Positions 32,581 through 44,973 of a DNA stretch of 64,000 nucleotides are shown here, piece by piece; the stretch's first letter is position 1; every line of letters starts with the position of its first letter. Under the pieces are notes generated by a model. The model did not search any database. It was not told the origin of the DNA and saw nothing but the letters and a program-made list of their open reading frames with translations. The translations under genes were made by a program, and so were the position numbers. The stretch covers positions 436,984-500,983 of the forward strand of contig NRSV01000009.1 in NCBI GenBank assembly GCA_002286855.1. The letters run 5' to 3'. This DNA comes from Bipolaris cookei (lineage: Eukaryota; Ascomycota; Dothideomycetes; Pleosporales; Pleosporaceae).

Positions 32581-35409
32581 ATGGAAGCGGGCGATTCGAT
32601 TCACAATGTGTTCAGTAGCGATCACCTGTGGGAACAATCTTCCTTTTTTGACCTTAAAGAAGAATCATCGCTCTTCACCCCGCTGCAGCTAGACAGTGAG
32701 CCGTCGCATCCCTAAACCCTCCATGGAGACGCGTCTTGCTGACCTGCCCTAGTCGCTGCCATCCGTTTTGACCATCCATATGCACCCAAACATGACCTCA
32801 AACATGAGCTGCGGCTGCCAGACCTCGATACATTCGAATTTGGCCCTTTGCCGGACTTGGAGAGTCTGGACGAGTCCAGCATCGTCATTGACACGCCGTC
32901 CCTCGAGCCCGACGAAGATGTTTGGCAGATAGCGCTTGACCAAGGGCCTGCCAACAAAGACGTCCTGTTCTACACATGGGAGTCTTTTGAAAAGAGGCAG
33001 AACATCGAAACCCCATCACCATACCTTACCGAACACGGCCCCGAGGCATTTGATGCCACACTGGTACGCGATGACGATGATCAAAGTGCTGAGAGAATAC
33101 TCAGAGCCGATATCCTCCTACAGTCGCTCTGGAACCTCGGACTGGGCAGGTCGTCTATCCTCTTTCGCTTCAATCCCAAGTTGAAATCCTTTGAGCCCAC
33201 CATCCCCCAGGGGCGAGCGTCAGGACTGAGTCTGCAGGTTGCCCAGAGCTTCATTGCCTATTTCACCCATACTGGCAATACGTTTCTGTATTTGCGATCC
33301 TTTGCCGAGTGTACTTTTGCTTCTGCTGCATCCATACCCGCAAAGGTTGCATTGGCTACGTCTGTATCAAGCATTCTTGCCAGTCTGGAACATGCCCTGG
33401 GAAAACAGTCTTCCAAGACTCGATCTTTGATCCAGCTACAACACCAATTTGCGAAGCCTCGAAGCATTCTAATACATGTTGCGCGCATGGTTGATGCTGT
33501 CAAGCACGCAAAGACTAACGAGCAGCTCTCTTCCATTCTGCATCACCGTCTTTTGGAAATCGAGGAGGGAGACGATCAACTCCGCCAGTTGTCATGTCAG
33601 TTACTCTGTCAAGTAGCTAGACCGAGCTTGGAGCTGCTTGGCGAATGGATGGGCATACGAAAAGAGCAGGCGGCCTTGCCCATCTGGCAACGTGACAGCT
33701 TCGTGACGGTAGAAGAGACTGCTGGTGATACATCGGCGGTTGAGTATGTATACAGATCTGAAATGATGCCAAGATTCATATCTCCCGAAGATGGAAATAT
33801 GATATTCGAGACTGGCAACAGTCTTCGCTTCCTAAAGACACAGCATCCGCATCACCCGCTTGCTCGCTTGGAAGGACTGGCTGTCCAGCCCCCAGATATG
33901 GAGTGGGCTTTCCAGTGGCAACATGTGGAGAAATTAGCAGAGAAAGCAAAAGCCTATGAAGAGAGGCTGAGGCAAGCACTGTTGGCCTTTGGTGCAGGCC
34001 ACGCCGACGCTATAGACACCCTTCCCGCCCTATCTACACCAGCGCCGGTCGCAGAATTTTCAATTGACACAAAAAATCTTGATCAGTACTTTGAAGACTC
34101 CATTCAAATGATGGATACCCCTCCCAAGTTGTCTTCAGAGGCTTTACATGATGAGTTGCAGCTTCTCATGGAAAGCATTCTCAACACGACGTGCGAGAAA
34201 GACGACGCAAACTCCAGTACATTCTCACCACCAATGTCTCTAGCCTCTACCTTGTCCTTTCGCCCGCTAATTAGGGCACAAGCAAAGCTGGTGAACGCAG
34301 CCACAGTTCGTCTGTTCTTCCGTTCCCACCAACTGCGCCTGCATTTATCCTTACAGCGGCAGTATCACCTACTAGGTGATGGCGTCTTCTCGTCACTGTT
34401 AGCAACTGCTCTCTTCGACCCTAATCGTGAAAGCGCCGAGCGACACAAAGGAAGAATGCGCAGTGGGGTGCACATGGGCTTGCAGCTGGGCTCCCGCAAG
34501 TCATGGCCGCCAGCGAGTTCAGAACTTCGGCTGGCATTGAGAGGAGTACTGAGCGAAAGCTACTACTCTTCTGCACTCTTTCAGTCCACACAAAAAGACG
34601 GCCAGATATCTGCACCCAAAACACACTTGCACAACAGAGACAATGACGAACTCCCGGGGCAGCTCAACTTTGCTATCCGTAACCTCACCGAGGCAGAGCA
34701 AGAAAAGGTCATGGATCCCGACGCCCTACCTGCGCTGGACTTTCTTCGACTGCAATATGTAGCGCCACCTCCACTGAACCTTGTCATCACGACCACCGCA
34801 CTAGACAAATACGACTATATCTTCAAGTTCCTACTGCGACTATTGCGCATGCTCTTTGTAGTCTCGCATTTGCCACGTAAATATCCCGATCGCGACTCTC
34901 GATACCTGAGGATGGAGGCATACCACTTTGTGATTGCACTGACCAACTACGTTTTCCAGACCGGGATTGCCGAGCCCTGGAACGAGTACGAATGCTTCGT
35001 TTCCAAGGTCGAGACCCGTCTTGATCAGGAAGACTTAGCTGGCGAGCTGGGCGTACGCGTCACAGAAGGCGTTGCCTCGTTACGCGACGCGCACGAAAAG
35101 TGCCTCGATAGCATTCTCTTTGCACTTTTGCTCCGCAAGCGCCAGCGCAAGATCATGGCGCTTGTCGAAGAAATATTCGAGCATATTCTTCTCTTTTCCA
35201 AGATGCAGAGTTCAAAGACACATGGGAGCGAAGAAAGTGTCAAGAGTCTTTATGCCAAGCTAAGAGGCAAGATACGTGTGTTCTTTAGTGTGTGTCGAGG
35301 CTTGACGGGCAAGCAGAGTTATGGCAAAGGGAGGGGCACGGCAGAGGAAAACTCCATGGAGCGGCTCGTCATTGCTATGGAGATGAATGGTTATTTTGCT
35401 GCATCGTGA
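32581..35409 (+). CDS. Gamma-tubulin complex component (Spc97/Spc98 family, GCP5/6-type)
   Basis: Microtubule-nucleation factor at the spindle pole body. Exons 32581-32695 and 32753-35409 join exactly to 923 residues. The GRIP1-like N-terminal part contains ERILRADILLQSLWNLGLGRSSILFRF and the GRIP2-like part contains LDFLRLQYVAPPPLNLVITTTALDKYDYIFKFLLRLLRM (shown in pieces), which binds gamma-tubulin. The tail contains LRDAHEKCLDSILFALLLRKRQ, another family hallmark. Divergent N-terminus and long inserts suggest one of the non-core members (GCP5 or GCP6) more than GCP2/3, but this assignment needs a tree. No frame breaks. Confidence 0.86.
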
Positions 35410-36908
35410 AGTAGTACACAGTAAATAGTCCAACCTGATAGGTAAACATCTCATCCCAGTTTTGATCGGAGTCAATAAGTATGGTGATGCCATGGTGCGG
35501 TTCGACCCCTTGCTAGCCACGATGTGCGGCGTTCGTCCCCGCCCATCAGGAGCAAATATAGTACCATACTAAGACACTACTGCCCACAGATTCTCCCAAT
35601 GTAAGACAGTGACGGAAAATGAAGTTAGCAGCCTTAACACATGCATACAATGATCTATGGTGCCGGCGTGGGACCATGCGGAGCGTTCTGCGTGCATCGA
35701 CGCGGAGCCGTCGACACCCGTCTACCAAAACTTCGTCTCGTCTCGTGAATAATCTAACGCACATAACTTGAAAACACAGTACAGTGCGGCAACATGAATA
35801 GAGGGACCGAGCTACGTGCGGTATATCCAGTGAGTCATTCACTATTATCCCGGTCTTGTGTCTTTCTCATGTTTCCAAGAGATCAGGGATGTGTAACAAG
35901 AGATTTTGAGATGAAATTGTTTTGTAAGAGTACCCCACTCATTGTGTGCCCTGGGCCATCTGATTCACCTCGAGTGATGCACTGTACATACAGGCTGTAG
36001 TACTCTTGGTTGATAAAAATAACCGGATAAACACTGCTTCTACCGAAATAGCACAATATTTGTCACGAAGCTAGAGGTGTTAGGCTCTATCAGCCTGCGA
36101 GGACGCAGTAAGCTTAAGTATCAGCCATGCGAGCAACAAGCCAAGCTTGTTGTCTTGTGCCTGCCTTTTTGGCTGAGTGGTTGGCGCGTATGGCTGCGTG
36201 CTTGGCTCCTCTAGGAGCCCGCCCTGACAATATTCATGAGATACAATTACATGCTAGTATTATGGAACTATACAATCTCTGCTTGTATTAGAGTAGTATT
36301 ATTGTTAAATTCTAGCACTTTGGTACATAAAATCATTATATTTAAATGCGTGGTAGTGAAGGCGGCTGATTACAAACAGCGGCTTTGTTTAATCGGGGCT
36401 ATCTTTATTCCAGTATTTCAGTCCACCAAGAGGTAGTCAGTAAGCATTATTACTTTTTTTATCCTGTATGCATCTCTGCACAGTGTACTAGCAGCACTGA
36501 ACGAATTATCCTCATTGTTGATAGAGTATTACTTTGCGAGTATGTATCGTGACAATGTTTGTAGTGGGCTTTTGATGAAGGTACATACCAAGAATTATAT
36601 AATACTTAGATAGTGGTTATGATTACTTATAATATTTCTTAATGCGAAAACACTCTAACAGATAAGGATCAAGAGAAATAGAAAAGCAGAGGGTGGGTAT
36701 CTTGGTTAGAAAGAGGGTTTTTTTTGGGGGGGGCGTTTTTAAGACCTGAGGTTGGACTTTTGAACTAGTACTGCATAAGAATAGGCTATATTGGCATTAT
36801 ATTCAATAAAACACTTCACACAATACGCAGTATGGGTTACTCTATAGTCACCATGAGTTCTTATATCATCCCGTCGTTTCTGAGGGCTTTTTAGTATCTG
36901 CTATCATA
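35410..36908. other. Gene-poor, AT-rich stretch with degraded repeat
   Basis: No intact gene. Bases about 36200-36440 resemble 2200-2700 in short blocks (see repeat entry). Homopolymers T8 and G8 occur at 36718-36734. Confidence 0.5.
36200..36440. repeat. Possible degraded copy of dispersed repeat
   Basis: Shares ordered blocks with 2200-2700: AACTATA, TCTAGCACTTT, (A)AATGCGTGGTAGTG against AAGTGCGTAGTGGGG, CAGCGGCTTTG-like sequence, then ATTCCAGTA and CAGTCCACC. Where they differ, this copy often has A/T for G/C. The left copy has about 236 extra bases in the middle. Seen by eye only. Confidence 0.45.
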
Positions 36909-37345
36909 ACGCATATTACTCTTGTTCTCGCTGCCGAATCACCTACTGTGACAATTGCTCCGTGCGTTATCATCGGCATTATCACCAAGCCTGCCAACCA
37001 ACCCGATCTACCAGCTTCGGCAAATGCACACCTAGCCGTTCCCTTTGCTAAGTCACCCCCGTAACGATTCTCTCCACCAGAAGCTGTACAGCTATGGTCG
37101 TCCCCTTTGCAAGCAAAGACCCTCAGGCCGGCATGTATACAGCAGTTCTCGGGCGGGCAAAAATAGAGACAAGGTCATAGAGTTTTTTCAACAATCCGCT
37201 ACGAGACCCTCCCGAGGAGAGTGAAGACTGTTTGTATCTGAATGTCTACATGCCTGCTGATGTGAATACGACTAGTAAGAAGGCAGTGATGTTTTGAATC
37301 TTTGGGGTATCGGCTTTTTCTCGATTGCAAAATGAAGATGAAAAA
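36909..37345 (+). pseudogene. Type B carboxylesterase relic, truncated
   Basis: Pieces of a secreted carboxylesterase can be read in order: HLAVPFAKSPP then stop then RFSPPEAVQLWSSPLQAK, PACIQQFSGG, and after a frameshift FFNNPLRDPPEESEDCLYLNVYMPAD and KKAVMF, then TGA where family members have Trp, then IFG. The ESEDCLYLNVY block is diagnostic. The catalytic Ser region and everything after it are missing. Stops sit at Glu and Trp codons; the Trp change is of the G-to-A type. Confidence 0.82.
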
Positions 37346-37942
37346 CTTAATATTAACCTTGCGAGGCACAGTGCTCTTCTAGAGCACTGTTAGTGAATTC
37401 ACTGCAAATAGGAAAAAGTGAATGTATTGTACGTAATTTCAAATTCTATAAGTATTTTAAATTTAACCTTTTTCTTATTCTAGCCTACGTTTTATTATAT
37501 ACAGGCTAAGATTATGCCTAAGTCCCTTAATTTTGGGGCATTACTAGTGACCACGACACAAATAGTGATTTGCGGCGAGAAGTGAACATCTAAGCAGCAA
37601 GTAACTCATGTAGTAAAGAAGACGAGTTTAACAGCAAAGCCATGCTACGATAACCTACCTTTGCGACGGGGATGAACACCATACGTGCACATAAACTCAT
37701 AGTGACACAGCTTCAAAGTGAAGGTGGACAAAGTGAAGTTTGACGGGAATCTATTTCTATCTTCTACGAGTGAGGTACCCGCAAGATGCATTCGTGAACA
37801 TTTTGATAACCAGACGCCGAACATGAACCATAATCCGTAGACTACCGCATTATCATCATGAAAAGGCCGACCAACTGAGCCGACACGCACCGTGATTGAC
37901 GTGAACTGAACTAAAGAAAAAGGACTTTTATACCGGAGGCAT
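37346..37942. other. AT-rich intergenic stretch
   Basis: No gene recognised; probably decayed sequence continuing from the esterase relic. Confidence 0.45.
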
Positions 37943-38095
37943 ATTCTACTCGTCCTCGTCAGAGAAGGACCCCCTCACCACACTTGCGGCGGGCCATCCT
38001 CTCCTTCTTCCTCTTCTTCTTGCGCATCTCGCTTGAGATGAGCCTAGCCTTCTTCTTCTGGCTAGCGATCTTATTACTTGTAAATAAGTTAGCGA
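37943..38095 (-). pseudogene. Relic of an EF-3 C-terminal exon
   Basis: Read right to left: NKIASQKKKARLISSEMRKK then KERMARRKCGE, closely matching the last exon of the intact EF-3 gene (NKIESQKKKAKLTSSEMRKK, KERMARRKRGE) 4.7 kb away on the other strand. One extra G then shifts the frame; in the next frame the ending SFSDEDE and a stop can be read, as in EF-3 (FSDEDD). Just before the exon, GCTAAC...TTTACAAG resembles the EF-3 intron end (GCTAAC...TTCTACAG), so the copy arose from DNA, not from spliced mRNA. A KKRKKE insertion is also present. The remainder of the gene is absent. Confidence 0.85.
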
Positions 38096-39542
38096 GAAGT
38101 TCAAAACCACCGAAATCCGGGGTATCGATAAGGTGCGGGGTACTGTGGTCCGAGCGTCATAACTGAAGGACCTCTTGCACTTGTGTAATATGATTGACAT
38201 GTTGCTGGGAGCGAAGAGAAATAGCAACAGTGCTAGATACACGCATGTAACTAAGGGGGAAGCCAATAGCTGGCACTTGGAGTCTAGAAGAAGCAATATG
38301 CAGGGGCTATTCCCATGCAGACTCAATTGCCGGGCTGGCATGTCGATCCTACAACGTACAGTTGCATTGACAACGCAGTGGCGAGAATATCAAGAATACG
38401 TGAAGATGTTAGTAAGTACGATGAACACTCATTATTCGGTGTGGGACTCAAGGAAGGATTGGCAAGGCATCTGCTTGGTAATACGGTTAAAGGATGTGGC
38501 GAATTTTAGGTTTGAAGACGACAGCGTGGTTTCAACTTGGAGGTATCGGTGAGGTAGTCTGGAGCGTCCGTGGTTGGCCGTAGCGCGATAACTTGGCAGG
38601 GCTGGACGAACAGCAACCGGCAAGTCTACCGTATCAGAAAGGGACTGTCGGTAAACTGGGTCCAGAAGGGGAGATAGTCCCGCTATCCACGGCAGTACTG
38701 GACACAAGCAAAGGCCGCTGAGACGAAAGACCCGGAGAATATACTACTTTACATCGGCAGTAGTGAAGGGCTAGATTTTGAAATGTGTACTTTCTGGAGG
38801 CTGGAGCGGTGCGTGTTTTAGTGCGAGTCCCTGATCTTCGGTGCTGCAGGCCCGGCGGCTCTCAACCGCTTGAAGCCACGTCCCTAACCAGGGCTTTTCC
38901 TGAGAAGGCGGTCAGCATGCCTGTACCAGACTTCGCCACAAATAGATGATGGCCTTTTGCAACGTGGGCTGCTGCATGACACGGAGCGGCGGCAAGCCCT
39001 CTCTGCCCCGCCGTCGCCAGCAGGAAGAGAGGGGCGGATGACTGGCAGTGGCAAAGAACTGGAGAAATTGCGGCGAGAGTAAAAAAAACTCTGTATTCGC
39101 TCGTTTCCAGGGTTTCCCGATCAAATCATGGGGGCATTTGGACGAACGAGGGCGAAGGCAAATGCAAAGGCGTCGGGTTGCTGTGTGCAGGGATCAGGGC
39201 ACGCTAATCTTATCGGCTTACGCCCTGGCCAAAAATTTCTCAAAGCGAGACAGCCCACCAACAGATAAAAAGCCCCTCCATAGGCATCCTTTTTACGCCC
39301 TCTCTTCACTCACTCTCCCTCTGGGCTGACCCAAAGTACTTTCTCTTCTTTGTGTCGCTGTGCCAGGATCGCATAGAGGTTGCGAGTCGATTTCCTCGCG
39401 GCTGTGTTTGATACCCACGGATAGATTCACTCTATCTTTTCCGCGCCAAAAGTTTTTTTGGGCCCCGCCGCCTTTGTCCATATAAGGACCACCCGCCCCT
39501 CGTCTTTCACTTCTCCTACACATACCTCCACTCCTCACCACA
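38096..39542. promoter_or_regulatory. Upstream region of EF-3
   Basis: No gene recognised between the relic and EF-3. A TATAAGG-like box at about 39479-39486 and pyrimidine-rich leader sequence up to the ATG fit a strongly expressed gene. Confidence 0.5.
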
Positions 39543-42500
39543 ATGGCGCCTGCTGCTTCGCACGATGCCAAGGACGTCAAGTCCGAGAACTCCAAGGCGT
39601 TCAAGGCGCTCGAGGAGATGATGCAGAAGTTGACCGTCTCCAAAGCACAGGACGAGATCAACGCCTCTGCCCAGGCCATTGCTACCTTCATCAACGGCGA
39701 CATTGAGGAGGCTGACGCTCCCACCCAGTATGTCGACACCCTCTGCCTTGCCCCTCCCTTTGAGTGGCACTGTTGCTAACAGTCTTTCTAGCGCTGTCTC
39801 GGTGTTCAAGAAGCAACTCGCCAGCAAGAAGGATGCTGTTGCTCGTGAGCGTGCTCTTGACGCCATCCGTGCTATCGCCCAGCACGCCCACGTCTCCGCC
39901 GCCGTCGAGCCCTACCTCGTTTCCCTCCTACCCGACGTGCTGGCCGCTGTCGGTGACAAGATCACTGCCGTCAAGGTTGCCGCCCAGACTGCTGCCGAGG
40001 CCATCGTCTCTGCCGCCAACCCTAACGCCGTCAAGGCCATCATCCCTCACATCATCAAGTCGCTCGAGACCGCACAAAAATGGCCTGAGAAAATGTGTGA
40101 CCTCAAGTGCATCGAGGTTCTCACCAAGAGCGCCCCCGCACAGATGGCTTTCCGTGTCCCCGATCTGATCCCCGTCATCTCTGGAGCCATGTGGGACACC
40201 AAGCCTGAAGTCAAGAAGGCTGCCTACGTCACCATGGAGACTCTCTGCTCTTTGATCTCCAACAAGGATATCGAGCGCTTCATTCCTGAGCTCATCAAGT
40301 GTATCGCTAAGCCCGAGAACGTCCCTGAGACTGTTCACTTGCTCGGCGCCACTACTTTCGTCACTGATGTCCACGAGCCCACTCTTGCCATCATGGTTCC
40401 CCTTCTTGAGCGTGGTCTCGTTGAGCGTGAGACTGCCATCAAGCGAAAGTCTGCTGTCATTATCGACAACATGTGCAAGCTCGTTGAAGATCCCCAGATT
40501 GTCGCCGCTTTCTTGCCCCGTCTCATGCCCGCCCTTGAGAAGAACTACGACAACTTGGCTGACCCCGAGGCCCGTGAGAAGACTCGCCAGGGTCTTGACA
40601 CCCTCATTCGTGTCGGTGCTGTCCAGAACGGCAAGATCCCCGAGCTCGAGAAGTCGGGTGACATTGCCACCATCGCCGCCAACCTCAAGGCTGTCCTTCC
40701 TTCCTCAGTCAAGCTTGACGCGCGCTTCGACCCTGTCGTCAACTACATTGGTGCCATTGGCGGCCAATTGATCGACGAGAAGGACTACGAGCCTCTCAAC
40801 TGGCAGGCAAACGCCGGCCCCTTCGTTGCCGTCCTTGTCGGCGATGAGTCCTCCAAGGACGTCACTGAGAACCTCCGCAAGAGGTCTCTTCCTGGTGCCG
40901 CTGCTGAGGAAGCCACTGAGCCCGATGAGGAGGAGGGCGAGGACCTCTGCAACTGCACATTCAACTTGGCCTACGGTGCTAAGATTCTGCTTAACCAGAC
41001 TCACCTTCGTCTGAAGCGTGGTCAACGTTACGGTCTTCTTGGACCCAACGGTTCCGGAAAGACCACTCTCATGCGCGCCATCAACAACGAGCAAGTCGAG
41101 GGTTTCCCCAAGCAGAACGAGGTCAAGACTGTCTACGTCGAGCACGACTTGGACTCTGCTGACACTGAGATGACTGTCATTGGTTGGACCATGAACAAGC
41201 TCAAGTCTGTCGGTATCGACAAGCCCCAGGAGGAGGTTACCAAGACTCTCAACGAGTTCGGTTTCTCCGACGCCATGTACAACGGACCCATTGGTGCCCT
41301 TTCTGGTGGATGGAAGATGAAGCTCGCTCTCGCTCGTGCCGTCTTCGAGGAGCCCGATATCCTTCTGCTTGACGAGCCCACCAACCACTTGGACGTCAAG
41401 AACGTCAAGTGGCTCGAGGACTACCTTACCAACTCTCCTTGCACATCCATTGTCATTTCTCACGACAGCAAGTTCTTGAACAACGTCATTCAGCACGTCA
41501 TCCACTACGAGCGCTTTAAGCTCAAGCGTTACAAGGGTAACCTCGACGACTTCGTCAAGCGTGTGCCCTCTGCCAAGTCCTACCACGAGCTGTCCGCTTC
41601 TGACATGGAGTTCAAGTTCCCCGAGCCCGGTTTCCTTGAGGGTGTCAAGACCAAGGCCAAGGCTATCCTCCGTGCTACCAATATGAGCTTCCAGTACGAG
41701 GGTACCTCCAAGCCCCAGATTGAGGACATTACCTTCCAGTGCTCTCTCGGATCCCGTATTGCCGTCATTGGTCCCAATGGTGCCGGAAAGTCCACCCTTG
41801 TCAACGTCTTGACTGGTGAGCTTGTCCCAACCAAGGGTGAAATCTACCACCACGAGAACATCCGTATTGCCTACATTAAGCAGCACGCTTTCGCCCACAT
41901 TGACCACCACCTCGACAAGACTCCTTCTGAGTACATTCAATGGCGTTTCCAGACTGGTGAGGACCGTGAGACCATGGACCGCGCCAACAAGATCGTCACC
42001 GAGGAGGACGAGAAGGCTATGGACAAGATCTACAAGATTGACGGTACCGAGCGTCGTGTCATTGGTATCCACTCCCGCAGGAAGTTCAAGAATTCTTACG
42101 AGTACGAGTGTTCGTTCGCTCTTGGTGAGAACATCGGCATGAAGAACGAGCGCTGGACACCCATGATGACTGCTGACAATGCGTGGATCCCCCGTACCGA
42201 GATTATGGCTTCCCACGCCAAGATGGTTGCCGAGGTTGACCAGAAGGAGGCTCTTGCCAGCGGTCAGTTCCGTCCTCTGGTCCGTAAGGAGATTGAAGCT
42301 CACTGCGCCAACTTCGGTCTTGATGCTGAGCTTGTTTCTCACTCCCGCATGCGCGGTTTGTCTGGTGGTCAGCGTGTCAAGGTCGTCCTTGCTGCCTGCT
42401 CATGGCAACGCCCCCACTTGATCGTCCTCGACGAGCCTACTAACTACCTCGACCGTGACTCCCTTGGTGCCCTGTCCAAGGCCATCAAGACCTTTGAGGG

Positions 42501-42851
42501 TGGTGTCATTATCATCACCCACTCCGCTGAGTTCACTGCCGACCTTACCGAGGAAGTCTGGGCTGTCATGGACGGACGCATGACCCCCTCTGGTCACAAC
42601 TGGGTCCAGGGACAGGGTGCCGGTCCCCGTCTTGCTAAAGACGACACAGAAGAGGTCACTTTCGATGCCATGGGTCAGTCATCACGTTCGGTTATATTAC
42701 AGCGCATTCTGCTAACGTTTCTACAGGCAACAAAATCGAAAGTCAAAAGAAAAAGGCTAAGCTCACGTCAAGTGAAATGCGAAAGAAGAAGAAGGAACGT
42801 ATGGCACGCCGTAAGCGTGGCGAGGAAGTTTTCTCGGATGAAGATGATTAG
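39543..42851 (+). CDS. TEF3: Translation elongation factor 3 (EF-3), ABCF-type ATPase
   Basis: Fungal ribosome-bound ATPase that helps release E-site tRNA during elongation. Exons 39543-39727, 39792-42673 and 42727-42851 join exactly to 1063 residues. HEAT repeats fill about residues 1-320. ABC domain 1 has GPNGSGKTTLMRA, LSGGWKMKLALARAV and LLLDEPTNHLDVKN. ABC domain 2 has GPNGAGKSTLVNVL, LSGGQRVKVVLAA and IVLDEPTNYLDRDS, with the chromodomain-like insert (IHSRRKFKNSYEYECSF) between its halves. The basic C-terminus RKKKKERMARRKRGEE is encoded by the third exon. Codon use is strongly biased to C-ending codons, as expected for a highly expressed gene. A frameshifted copy of the last exon lies upstream on the opposite strand. 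Confidence 0.98.
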
Positions 42852-44973
42852 TGGTTTGCACAAAATGCTTTCTTTCCGATTTGCATGCCAACGGGTGATT
42901 GGCTTTTCACGATATAATGTAGTTCCACGGATCATGGTTCATACCCGGCGTCTGGGCAACAAAACTTTTTTTATGTGTTCATGCTGGTGAGCCTCTCACC
43001 TATGAAAAGATAGAAATAGATTCCTGTCATTTTCATTTCATCTACTGTGATTTTTTCCATCACTGCTTTGACCTTTGGAATTTCTGCTGACATAATGATG
43101 ATACAAGTCCCTGTTTTCTGCATCCACGGCTTATTGATATCGTTATCGGACCTTTGTCTTGAAAATGAACTTCAGCGCACAATAGTAGTATTGAAGATGC
43201 TGACAGATTTGCACATGAAGAGCTCCGCGGGAAACTCTGGTCGTATTCAGGTATCATTCTACCAGAACAACTGCTATATAACCCAAGCTCCGGCCTTCTG
43301 ATATACATTTGTATGAAACACTTCTGTGATCTATAAAAACTAGTAGGTATACGCCTAGCTCTCCTTACTCTAAATTTAGTCACTAAACTGCCTCTGCCCC
43401 TTAGTTGGTTCTAGCGTAGTGATGGCCTCTGAGATATGCAAGTCCTAAAGGACCACAGTCGAGTGTTCATAAGAGTTATAGGACGTCTCGAGAAAGAAAC
43501 TCAGAACCTTGGAGGTAGCAGCAATACAGACTAGGCTTGCTGTTCCACTGAGAAGGATACTATAGGCGCCAAAAGAAACATTACTTAGAGAATGCGATAC
43601 TGAAAAGGCTTAGGGGGGCTGCAATACGCCTTGAGCTTCACAGTCCACTACGTAATAACTCTATATCGAAGACAGAAGGTTGGATTGTGTTAGAGCCATC
43701 TGAGAGGGTGAGAAGTTTCGGAATTGAAAGTTTGGCAGATTCGGTCACAGCTGAACTCAGATACGTAAGGGCCTTAAGCAAAATACACGCGTTTCAAGCA
43801 CTGCCATCGCAATACACATACTTATAAACTTGCTCTTCAGAAGAATGGTTTACATATCTCTCACGAATCTCTATCCTAATATATTCTCCATGTCTCACTA
43901 AAAAGATTTGAGGCTGCGTTGCACGAACAAACGAATGATGGCAATCGTGACCGGCTGACGTTTAGTCCATCTCGGGAGCGTCCATCTTATGTTTTCTTAC
44001 TGAACTAGACTAGTCCATAATGATTCGAAAAGCGTATAAAATCATAAAGTATACGTATCACCTGTAGATGATCCGCTTCCGCTGCGTTGTAGGTTTGACG
44101 GAATCTGGAAAAGGGAACATGAACCAAGGTACTATTATTAGAAACGCGCGCTTCAAATAGAACAAACGGGCTCTCCATATTACGTGCCACCTCAGGGACC
44201 CAAATTGCATCAAAATACCACAGGAAAGAATCGCCACCGCCAACATGGCCTCAAGCGTCACTGCCCATTTTACGTATCTGCTATCTTTACCTGGATAGCT
44301 TCCGACACCCACTACACCTTGCCACATGCTGGAAAGCAAGGAGTATCCACCACCAGGCCTGCCGCTGATTGGAATGCGGCGTCCACTGCACACTCAAAGA
44401 AAATCGGGCCGTATCAGCATACAAGCAACGTCTGACTCTGTCACCTACCTAGTACCGCAAGGTCCCCCGAATGCCGTCGATCTTATGATCAGCCCTCTGG
44501 ATCTACACCATGAGCCGCTGGAGTCTCCCGGTGCTGACGATATCTGAGCTGCGGAAAAAGTATCGGAAAAATAACTCGAAGACTCTGAGCTGGAACAGAG
44601 AGCCGCAGGTTATATACAGGGTGGTTCATAGGATGTCAAGGAAGTCGAGTAAGGCGGTTTGAAGCTGGAGACCGTTTGCTCCTGTCGAGGATACCCAAAA
44701 CTGAAACCTAGGTTATTTGTTAGCGATTGACCTTATCTTAAAAGATGATTTCTGCTTTGGCCAACCTCCAGAGATACTACGGAGCTATTTCCGGGCAACA
44801 CCAGGAGCATGAAGCTCCACTCGGGGAGGTAGAAGATCCGACTTCGTCAACCCATGTTGCTATGCATTGGTAGGCAGAATATTTCCACTCTAACAGCGTT
44901 TTAACACTCTAAGACCACAACTACAGCAACTGGATCATATCCGTCTTGCTCATTGCTCATTTGCTGTATGGCG
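42852..44973. other. Gene-poor intergenic stretch
   Basis: Only short frames without family signal; one of 111 residues (44058-44393, minus) has two hydrophobic runs but no recognisable domain. Composition changes sharply from EF-3. Confidence 0.45.

Noticed and set aside
40705..42342. 545-residue minus-strand frame inside EF-3
   Set aside because: A shadow caused by strong codon bias of EF-3; no family resemblance.
44058..44393. 111-residue minus-strand frame with hydrophobic runs
   Set aside because: No conserved motif, no convincing splice continuation; could be chance.
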